From Schistosoma mansoni (Eukaryota; Platyhelminthes; Trematoda; Strigeidida; Schistosomatidae), in the NCBI RefSeq assembly GCF_000237925.1, contig NW_017386063.1, positions 186,001 through 250,000 on the forward strand: a DNA stretch of 64,000 bases, read 5' to 3'. Numbering within the stretch: the stretch's first letter is position 1; every line of letters starts with the position of its first letter. Below, piece by piece: positions 36,301-48,795 of this stretch. A program made the position numbers and the translations under genes. The notes under the pieces are model-generated. The model saw nothing but the letters and a program-made list of their open reading frames with translations. It was not told the DNA's origin and searched no databases.

Positions 36301-39300
36301 TGAAGTAAATCTAACGTTTCGCCTGGCAATCTGGTACAAGCTTTTTCAAGGAAATTTCCTTCAAATTCATTCGCTGAGATTTTACGAATTCAAATCAGGA
36401 TGTTAATACGATAAGACGAAGGTTATCAGAATTATATGATATATTGACGCTGTACATTTGGAACAATCTGATCATACATGTACTTGTTAACCTATCCTGA
36501 TAATATTGATTTATTAACCATCGTGATTTTTACATTGTTCTTGTGTACTTTATCGTTGTCTTTGTTTCAGTTTACATTTTAATTTGTTTAATTGACCTTT
36601 TATTTTTTTCCATATATCAAATGTATTAACAAGTACATATATGATCAGATTGTTCGAAATGTATTGTGCATATAAATAAATAACATAATTCAGATAACCT
36701 TCGTCTTTCCATTGTATTATTCAAATTTCATGAATTGTTTTTTGTTGTTATTGTTATTGGTAAAGATGGATGATAATTAGTAATGAAGATGATGACATGT
36801 GTGTATGTGTGTGGCGGTTGAATGTACACTTCAATCTAAGTTCTGATAAGAGTATAGTTATAAATGTCTGGTATATTGTTGAACGATCGTGAATTTTCAA
36901 TCCCAATAAAATATAAATATTTACAAATACGATCTTACATATTAAACAATGGATAAACTATGGAAGGATTTCAATTGAATAGTGCTGAGTTTTACTTTCA
37001 ATGTGCACAATATATATATCAAGAACATATTATATCCAATTAAGTCAAATCTATTTAGAATGATTGTTCTATTTGAGTTTCAAATCTGTAATCTACAGTA
37101 TTGATACAGGATAAATTATTTACAAGCTTCCTCATCTCGTCATGATCTGACAGTCATTATTGAATGAAACAGCAATATAGTACAATCTTGTACAATCTTG
37201 GTCTTTATAATTTATTTTAAATGAATTCAGTTCATAGTGAATATTCACAACACAAAAGCTTCATGAACACCTTAATAAAATGGTAATGATAATTTTATGT
37301 TCACTGGTGAGTAATTTCAAACTTGGAGAGCTACTACAACCATCATCAAAAACGAAGTAGTTATAAACAATTGTCTACACAAGATACTCAGTATCCGCTG
37401 ACCGGATACTATCAGCAACAACTTACTGTTAGAGAGAACAAACCAGCTTCCAAATGAAAAGAAAATTGAGAAAAGACATTGGAAGAGGATAGATTGAGGA
37501 AACCACCAAACTGTTTCACAAGGCAAATGCTAACTTGAAATCTTGAAGAAAAACGAAAAAGAGGAAGGCCAAAGAACACACTACTTCGGGAATTGGAAGC
37601 CGACATCAAAAGGGTGAATAGCAACTAGAAACAACTGGAAAGGATTGACCTGAACAGTAAAATCGACAAGTCCTCTTTTCTCAGTAGCCCCAACTGCTTT
37701 TACAAATCTACATGTATGTGTCAAAGCACATACATTGGAAGAACCGACAGAAGAGTACATGTTCGCATCTCTGAGTATGTTCCAAAGAAATTGAGGCTGC
37801 CAGGGACTAGGGCTTTCAACAATGCAATAGCTCGGCGGGCATACCATTGACATCTCTCATGTTTTCAAAATTATTAGCACACAAAGAAGTACGGCTGCTC
37901 TCCGTTTTGCAGAAGCGATCACGATAAAAAAAAAAACCTAAACCGGATCTATGTATTCAAAAAGAGATAGTAATAAGCTTATTACTACCCTCGTAATCCA
38001 ATTTTTTGTGCTTTTTGTGTGTTTTTTTGTTTGTTTGTTTTTGGTTATTAGTTTTATTTTGTTAATATTTAGTTTGTTATATTCCTCTCGCATTAGCCAA
38101 TTCTTAAACCACCCTTTCACTCACACATTTCCGCTTACTTGATTCTCTTAAATTATGTGAACTCTTTAAATTCCATTCAATCATTATGTAACCCATCTTA
38201 TCAGTTTTTAATTCCGTGATTCCTTTATTACCTCTAAAATTATCACACAATTTATCTTATCTGTCTGTGAACTCCATTCAACTATTACACCACCCATCAT
38301 TAATGTTTCCTTGATTCTAACACCTAATAACCTCTGACCTTTTTTTGCACATAGTTATAATTGATAACCTTTACTAACACTTATGTCAATTGTTCCATAC
38401 TATTTTAATATCTGAATGTAAGTAGCTGACGAGAAACTACGAAATATAATGAATTCATATTATTCTGCATCAATATTTGTTCTGGCTTTATTTAGATTAG
38501 CTTCGAGATGAAATTTTAAACATTATTTATTTGTGTGCCAGAAGTTGTAATGTGTGAAGTCAACCAGGTTGATAATAAGAGACAACGAAGACATCGATGA
38601 TTGTAAAAATTAGTCACAATTAATTAAATCTACAGGTATAACTTTTATATACGGCTGCTAAAGTTCACGAAACTCCACCTAGAGGGCATTTCCAAGAATT
38701 ATTACTGGTCCTAACCGAAAATAAAGTAATTAGTACGAAAGTGTGGTTAATGAACCTTACACCAAACAAAAACACACTAAAGTTCATGAGTTTGATCCCT
38801 TTTGTGAGATGATTAGTGTTGAACTTTTGTAGAATACCTTAAAAAAATGAAAGACGTAGTTGTCCAGTAGTATGTATATACAATTATTTTTAACAAATCT
38901 AAAATTATCAGAAGTTTTATGGATATTATAGTAATCTTGATAGTTAATATCAAGAATCAATTGAAGTTAGACCACCATGGAAAACCTGAAAGCACTGGAC
39001 GGCCGTTCCGTCCTATTATGGGACTCCTCAGCAGCGCGCATCCATGATCCCGCCTCGCGAGATTCCAACCCAAGAATAAATTTTATAACAAAGATAACAA
39101 ATATCATTATTTATCAAAGATAATACTAAAACTTACATTGAAAAGACATTTCAGTTGTATTGCATCTAATGAAATTGATGATTTAGACTGTTTGACTTCA
39201 TTTGCTGTAATTCTTGATGATTTATTATTATCATCATCAATTACAGTTTCAGAAGTATTCCGTTGTAATTGATAATGATCAACATCATCATGACAATTAG

Positions 39301-42300
39301 TATTATTATCATTATTATTACTATTATTGATTAATTTTAAACTTTCTTGAAGTAATTGAATATATTCTTGATGAATACGTTTTAAACGACATTTGAAACA
39401 ATTATGATCTAATAATGTAAATGATGTAATTTGATTTTGTTGTTCAATTAATTCGTGTAATTTTACTTCCGGTAATGATGATGATGGTAGAAGGAGAACA
39501 TCACGAGAAGTTTTTATATCTTGTGTATCATTGTATTGCATATATATAGAGAAAAAAAAGAATGAACATGTATGTTGTAGAGAAAAACAAAACAAGATTA
39601 GAAGGATTAGTTCGTTAAAAAACGGAAATAAACTGAAGATGACAATTAACTCTGACCAAAGCAAAAAGCATATCAGGCAGTAACTGGAATCATACTAAAA
39701 TACGAATTTGAGTATATGGCATTGTATCACACTATTTATTGAATGTTTATATGTATAAGGTTTAGTAAGAAGATATAATCTTGACTGCTACTAGAGATAT
39801 TACAGCAGTTGTCGATTTCCAATTGCCCATAGCGTTAAGAGATACTTCTGCTTGGATTACCTCAAAAGAGAAGGCGAATTACAAGTGGGTCTTGATGACC
39901 TTGGAGAGTGGTTGCATGGTCCTATAAACAACTTCTTGAGGTCAATTACATATGGCCTTTTTGTGAGTAGTTCTAGATGAGCTAAATCCGTACTATTCAG
40001 ATCATACCAGTGGTGACAAAAACTCATTAGATAGGGTAAGGTATACTGTTTTCACAGACGATATTTTCTAGCCTCTTCTTTCTCTTATTGGAAATCATTG
40101 TCTCTAAATATGTCGACTGTTTCAGAACATCTAATCACCGTCAGACCTCTGAAGAGTCAGCGGCATGACTTCAATTTTGGATCTTTAAGTTGCTGACTTT
40201 AGTCTCAATGTCATCACGATATGCCATCCCGACCACCACATCAGAACAGCAGCTGCAGTATGTTTAGTGATACACTACTCAGCTACCCATATCAATGTAA
40301 GCGTGAAAAGTAGTATTCGAAGATCCAATCAAATGGTCTAGACTTGAATGAAATTCTAAAAGTAAGTGCGTATTCCACAATACAGATTAAAATATAATGA
40401 AGTGATAGGTCATTCAAAAAAGATAATTCTTTTTTCATATTCCTTCAATCATCAACCATAAAATATGACCGGCTCACAATCTACTACAACCTATCATCAA
40501 CAATAAAGCGAGATGAGACCAAGTCATTTTGTCTAGTTCACCATACAATTAACACCGTTGGATGCCGGCCGGCTCAGTGGTCTAGATGTTAAGTGCACTG
40601 GAGCGAGACTGGTAGGTTCCGAGTTCGAATCTCGCGAGGCTGGATCGTGGATACGCACTGCTAAAGAGTCCCATAATAAAACGAAACGGCCGTCCAGTGC
40701 TTCCAGGTTTTCCATGGTGGTCTAGCTTTAATTGACTCATGATTCCAACTATGAAAAACACCATACAATTGACAAATTGTTGAAGAAAGTTCTATAAGCA
40801 CACCATTCCAATTAATTCGAATCACAAGCCTAATTTACCATCATAAAATCAGTAGTCAACTAGTTGGATGTTAACTTAATATCATTCACTGATCAAAACA
40901 TGGAAATTTCGGGTTCGACTACGGATGGAGCTGTAAATAAAGTGGACATCGCCGAGAAGCTCTAAATACTAAGGATAAAACAACTTACTAGTTTTCACTA
41001 ACACTCAATGAAGATCAAATCTATAATGTTGTATACATTACAATGAATACAAATTAAACTAAAGATCATTACAATACAATTCATGTTATATTGGAGAATA
41101 TGAATTTTAATTAAAATGTAAAAAAATTTACCATCATCGTATATCATTGAATCATATTGTGTTGTTGTACTTTCACTACCACAAATGTCAGTAGCATTTG
41201 TTAAATCACATAGATTACTTGAAGACATTGATCGACTTTGATTATGCATTGACATGAAAGGTGTATGCATTTGTAATGAAGATGTATTATTATTATTATT
41301 ATTACTATTATTATCATTAGTAGTATTATCATTACTACTATTAATACTATTGGAAAAGGTTGTTTTTGTTGAGTGAAAACTTGATGTCATCATTAAAGCA
41401 GAGTCAGTGAATAAATTATCTTCAGTAAATATTGATGATATAATAATATTATCTTCATTGGTTTCATCATTATGAATTGTAAACGGTAGTGACGATGATG
41501 ATGATGAATGTTGATTAACAATGGTACTAGTAGTAGTAGTAGGCGTTTGCATTGTTTGAGGATGATAATCAACGACATTGTCGTCATTCTCATGTGTAGT
41601 TGAATTCTTTTAATTAGTTAAAAAGTAAAATAGAAAATGAAAAAAAAACAATTAGTTTTATTGAAATATGAGTTTTTATGTTAATGAAGATCAGTGTTGA
41701 ACAATAACACACAAAATCTGGAGGTGGGGTTTCCTGTCGACTACCTATAACCAACATTTTACATCATAACATAATACACACGATATTGAGCCGACTTAGA
41801 CTAGTGGATATATATTGCAATTTGATCGATAGAATTCAATCAGCACTAAGAAGGATTTGATATATCATAGCATTGATCACCACTTAGTGGTCATTCAGAT
41901 GTGAAATAACAAATCCTTCACAATCCATCTCGTAAACCTGAACTAAGAAACCTAGATCAACCAATATGGCGCAAACAGGGGGTTATTAAATTAATGACTC
42001 AATAACATATCTTGATTCTTCCACTTCTAGATGATTATAAATACGTACTCCTGTCAGTCTAGATAGTGAAGTTAGGCATAAATAATATATGCCCTAAACA
42101 AATGACTTGAGAAAAGGTTAATAGGTCTAAATAATTAACTTGCTTTTCTTAACTTTTGGTTGACGCCTAAACACTGACTGTAATGCTCCCTAACTAGTTC
42201 CAACATACATTACCAATGTTTCTGAAGGTATCTACCATTAAATACTTACATAGGATCTTCTTTGTATTTTTTTTTTGTATTCAAAGAATACTAGAAAAGA

Positions 42301-45300
42301 CTAGAAAACTATGAGGTCATTCGAAATCTAACCAATTTAATGGACCAATTAAAAAATTGATAAATACTTCATTTACGAATACAAACAGTTCGATTCACGA
42401 GTCAATTTATTCTAGACCACTATTGAAAGCCTGGAAACACTGAACGATCGTTTAGGTATGGTATGAAACTCCTTAGAAGTGAGCATCCACGTTTATTTAT
42501 TTATTATTTTATTTAAACGCATAAATATTGGTACAAGGAAGCACCACATACATATGCGCCTCACAAATCTCATTTGATTTGTGTGAGGGCTGTGATACTG
42601 CCCAGAAGCCCAAACTGAAGCAGGTGGTTTTCTTAGGGAGCCACACCTGGAGCCTTTGACCTGAAGGTCTAGTCGACAAGACAGTGGAGCATCGTGAGGA
42701 GATGCAGTCCCATGGTAGCCGGTGACCAACGATTGATTCATACATTATTTGTTCCTTCAGGATACTGGAGCCCATGTGCACCATTGGTTTGGAATCAGGG
42801 TTTTCCAACTCCCCTAGGTGGATTTATCCATGTCCACCGACCCGGTTAAAGTGCCGGACATTCGCTTTTCGTCCTCTCACTTTCGTAAACAACACCCCCG
42901 CCACGAGAAGGCGATGAGTAGGACTTCCCTGGCAGTGGTTGTATGCACGTGGCCATGTGAGAGCATTTCGAGAGGGAGAGCGGACTCTCCCCACTCTCGG
43001 CCGTACCAGGGCATTTGGGAGCATCCACGACCCCATACGCGTGGCTCGAACCCAGAACCTTCGGTGTCACGTGCCAACACATAATCTGTAGACCACTTCA
43101 ATCGATTTGTGATCTTGCACAAACCTTCAGCCATTGTCCCAGGTGGATAACTGTCTCACAACTGACACGGATTGGACTCCACTGATCACTCATTGATCTT
43201 GAAGCTAGTCACTAGTGAGCACATGATTGTTATCAGTATGTGGACTTTTGGAGATTGTAGTATTTTCGCAGTTGAATTCACGAGTCGATCTAAGTTAAAC
43301 AACCATTGTAAACCTGGAAGCACTGGGGACAGCCTAGCTTAGATCGATTAAATTTGGTGATGAATAATCTGAGAGAATTATGTGAAGATAGGTGACCAGA
43401 CGATAAGGTTTACTTCCTAGTTTTAGTGATTACTTAGATCATGTTCTCCTAGATCTCGCAAATCTCTTCCCAAAATCAAATGAACATAAATATACTTTTG
43501 TGTATCTAATACTCTATATACGATTATTCAAATCTGTGACAATATAGAATATTGTAATCCGAACTGTTGTTAATATTTTCATCGCAAAATAAATATCCAA
43601 CTGTCGCTGTTCGCATATACTTTTTCTGGCTACATGTTCTTTCTGTCAAGAAATATAATCTCTTCATTTTCATTATGATAATAGACAAATTACAGTTAAA
43701 GTGTCGTTATTTACTATTAAGAGAAAATGAAAAGGGGTGGTTCCTATTGATCTTTAATCATTTGAGGAAGGAGAGAGTAACATACTACTTCACATTGATA
43801 CGTGATGATAATGATATTTCTTGGAAAGAAAGAACATACTTTTCTGTGTGCTTCACTATTTTGTAAGTATAATTCTTCTGTACTCATAGGTTTAACAGGA
43901 GAATAAGATGTATTATGAGATTCTGAAAATTCCAATTGTTCTTCAGTTTGTGTACCAGTAGTCATTAAGTGTTCAAAACGTGGTAATGTATTTAAAGAAA
44001 TTGACATGCGATCACCTGAACGTACTGCCACAGGTGGAAAACGACATAATTCCCAACTACATAAACTTCCTGGAAGTTCTTCCCAGCCTGTATGAATATT
44101 ATTAGCTGTATGAATTGTAGTACGACGTACTGAACTGGGAAGAAAAAAAATTAGGAAATACTGGATTAGAACTTGAAAACAAGCGAATGGCAAATCACGT
44201 TCTCATTAAGAGGTTAAATAAAAATGTAGTCACATGTGAATTGGTTCATATTTTTAAAAAAATTCACGTTAAAGCAAAAAATTAGTTGCCGCTTTATTAT
44301 TCCTTCATATAGGTGAGGTAAAACTGAAATATAGAATATGACCACCGGCGGAATCTAGGAGCGCATTTCATCCTATGTGAGATTCTTCATATAAATGTAC
44401 CTAGATTCCAGAGTTGGTATTCATACTGGAACTCGAATCCAGTACCATTTACTCCAACTGACATCGCGAGTCTCATAGTGAACATCAATTCCGGGATGTG
44501 TGTACATCCAGTTGACGATTCCCAGACAGAATGAAATGAGCCCCTGGATTCTATTGCTAGCCAAACTTTATTTAATCTTTATCAATGTACGTCATAATGT
44601 CTATATCGAAGAAATTCAGAAAGAACGCTAATATATTCAGTCAAAAACATCAACAATGGGGTAATCTGAGTCATTTAAAATTTAATTTGAACTGAAGTAT
44701 TTTAAATGACTACAATCGAATGAATAGCAATTAAAGATTATACTGATGGACAATATTTTTGATAAATCTTCTGGCTCAACCCTTGAATCGCTTTCCTAAG
44801 CTCTTCTAGTAACCCCCGATTGAATCTACACGACAACGTGAACACAAGAGGAAAGGCGAAAAATAGAAAAAGAACGCTTTACTCCAAGGTTACTTTTTGT
44901 ATAGAAAATTGAGAGTATTCATAGGGTTTCAGATGGCCTTGGGTTCTTGAACCGAACCAAACATAGTAACATAACAGGTAATCATCCAAACAGAAATGTA
45001 ACCCGTGACTCTTCACTTTCTAGATGTTTCTGAGGGACTTTTATTTAATGCTGATTGGATAGAATGTTTCGCAGTGTTTTTAGGGCCCCTCTAGCCTTTT
45101 TTCGAGGAATATTCCGGGTCTCCCTAACAATTTTTGTTATGTGAACTTACATGAAAGTGATGGAACTAAACTCCCAACATAAATACTGGAGTTTACAGCA
45201 TAACAATAATAATGGTGATATGATCATTTACGCATAAAATACACTTGACCAATATAGTGTCGATTAATTATCTGATGACGACAGACAAATAATCAGAGAT

Positions 45301-47302
45301 ATCAAATGAACACTCTAAAGCAACCAACAATAGATAGGTGTAGACTACCTGATTAGAGTTTGAAAGATTACCGCAATTAATGACTAGAGATATTTGGTGA
45401 AATGGTTCAGAATCAATAATATTGGATAGTGAATATATTCACTTTATTTTAGATTAGTTTTCCTTCTTGTATACCTTTTATTTCAGTATTTTCAATATTT
45501 ATTCTTTCTCCTTAACAATATTATTATAGGCCTGCTTGAATATCTGAGCAACCTGTTCATGTCATCTAAACATTTTAACAAATCTGTTGTTTGTTTTAAC
45601 ACATTATGTCTATTATTCGCATAACCTATTCAGCTGCATTTATGAAAAGTCTACGACCAGTTTCTGTTAAAGTTACAAAAAAGTACAACCAGAGACAACG
45701 CGTTGACTGGCAATATGGATTGGAAAGGATAAACATTATTCAGATGTCAATTCCTGAACTGTTAACATCTAATTGGCGATCATTCGATATTTATCGTCAG
45801 GATCGATCAAGAAATTGAATCAACTGTCCTTACCAAAAAACCCAGATAAAACAAACGAGGACTGACAAATATAAATTATCTTATTGAGTCTGTCTAATTG
45901 AGATATTGGTCAACAGATAAATTAATATTGTGTAATTTAGTTTACGTTTATACTTTTGAACAAATTTCCATTACATAAAGAAAGGACTAAATTTTTTTGT
46001 ATTGTTTGTTTAAATTTTCCCATTGATGCTTAGGACTGAAATTATTCAGCTTCTTATTGGCATATGTGCATCCTGTGCAAATTGCCTCGATATTGCCTTA
46101 GGTCACAAGCATTATAAGCATCCAGCAGACGGCGAAACGCACGTCCTGGATTCCACTGCTAGCCAGCATTCATCATTGCTTATAAAAAAGGACTGTTTGT
46201 TGTATCTTTGATAAGGGTACGATTTATTTAATAATAATAATGATAACGATAAAAGTTATGTATACATAATAAATTAGTTGATGAAATTCAGATAAATCTG
46301 AACAACAAAACAAAATAAGATAAAACGCTTACTCATCAACTGATAATCCAAGGCTAGAATTCAAGCTTCGACCAGATCCAACATTTAGAATTGGTCCGAT
46401 TAAACCAAATTCAGCTTGACAACCAACATTCATAAAATCTCTTGTTGATACATTCTCTAAACTACTAAATGGAGAGGTTGTAATAGATTTTGTTTCAGGC
46501 ATATTAATTTGTGTACTAGTCATCATTGTAGATATGGATGTTTTAGATGTTGTTGTTGTTGTCATGATGGTTGATTTTAAATTCGATAATGGACTACTGC
46601 CATCACTATTGATAAAACCGGTACTATTAGCAATATTAGATGTTTGATCTAAAGAAACACACCCACTAGGATTGATCAACGATGAATTAGGTAGAAAAGA
46701 AGTATTTTTAAATAGTGAAAACGATTTATTCAATTCTATCCTTAATAAATTAGATATATTAGTAGGCATAGATTGCATTAATCTTTCTAAATCATCACGA
46801 GTAATTTTAACTGATTGTGTTATAGTCGATAGATTATGATGATGAGTTTGATAGAAGTTGTTTGATAATATACCTAATAATGATGACGAATCAACTGACC
46901 AATTTGATAGACTGGATAATTCACCTCGATCAGATTCATCAAATGGCATGGAAGCACGACGATTAGCATCAAACGATAGTTTAGTATGTTGTGGACGTAA
47001 CAAAACTGGTTGGTGTTGTATAGGACAATTATAATTTGAACGTTTTTTATTTTGATCCGATTCAATCATTTCATCTTCTTTAACCTTAGTCAACTGAGGA
47101 TCTGGAGAACTAAGTGAATTTAATCGAGTTGAACGAACACGAGAATGTTGTACACGATTCAATGCACAAGCTTTGGCTAATTCATTTAAACGTGGTTCAG
47201 ATAAAGAAGATAAGGCGAATCGTCGATTCACTGTGAATTCCGTAGTATTTATATGAGGACTATGTGAAAGTGAATCGACTTTCTGATTAGATGTAGTCGT
47301 AA

Positions 47303-47333
<31 letters not shown>

Positions 47334-48725
47334 GGTAGATGTTTCACACAACTGCTGTTCAGCTACATCTTGTGACATAGAAATTGTTCCTGGTATGTTG
47401 CTAAGCTATACACATGCACAAATAATGATAAGAATAATAGATGACATGAAGTTACATGATAAACATCAAAACAGATATGAATCGATTATGTAGACATAGA
47501 ACAAACAAATTATATTATTCTGTAGAAGATATTCGTCACTAGTTGATCTCAGTCAAAATATAGCTGAAAATCAGGGAGAACTGGAAAGTATTAGACTCCA
47601 TGGTAATGTGTATTAAATGGCACTACTAGGAATCGAATCCATAACCTTCAAGTTGAGCAAAAAGGGAGCTTCACCATTCGCGTCCAGGTGAACAAACTCA
47701 ACTCTAATCAATATGTGACATTGAGTGACAACTATCAAATGTTATTCATGTTGAAGTAAGTTCTTAGTGAGCTGACCAATAGCACCTCAAATGAAACCGA
47801 TCTACATTTTAAAATAATCTATGCAAAACCAGACCATTTGAGTAACACTAATCAAATAGTTATTGTATAACAACTGATTATAACAAGTCAACAAACAATT
47901 ATATACGAGTTTGAACGTCATAAATAACGAATAATAACTTCAATATCGAATTTATGAACAGTCACTAAATCAAGCATATAATAAATAAACCAAATGAATA
48001 TACATTCTCAATAGTAAAGGAACATATCTCTTTCGTAAGGTAACATAATGCATATTTTGAAGTTTTAATTCTATCACCACCTTTGAACATTCTCAAGTCA
48101 ATTTTTATTATAAATAACAGTACTGCATGAATTGTTAAAAGGCATTGATTAACGATTTATTTGGTAAAAATTCTATGATTTATAAACAATACTACTAATC
48201 AGATCACAGATGTGAACTTTGAGCTATGATGTATACTTCAGTAAATAAAATAGAGAGCTTTCAAACATACACATAAACAGACAAAGTTCAATTCACAGTC
48301 ATAACATATAATAGCGATGAAATTGAATAATACATGAAAACAGCAATACATTCATATTGGAGGAATGAATTAAACAATAAACTAATTGATCAATTACCCC
48401 AAGAGATTCCGCTTTTGGATTAGTCCATGGAGAGAAGAGTGAATGTAGAACGTTATTTTCTAGGAATAAAAGAAAAAATTCATGTTTGAAATGAAATATG
48501 ATTTATTATTAGACCTTTTAATATATTTAAAAACCAATTAATCATAACTCGGCAGGAGACGATAGCTGATGGAGGAGCATATTGGAAAAAGGAGAATGAC
48601 GCACAAACATAAACATGGTACCGATCTATGAAAACACTGACCATGGGACCGAGTCATATAGATAGGCGAAAACTGCTTAGTTGTGGTTTACGAGATTACC
48701 TTAACAAATGGTCAGAGACTTTGAA

Positions 48726-48795
<70 letters not shown>

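Noticed and set aside
46874-47065. Second minus frame inside exon 3
   Set aside because: Shadow of the coding frame.
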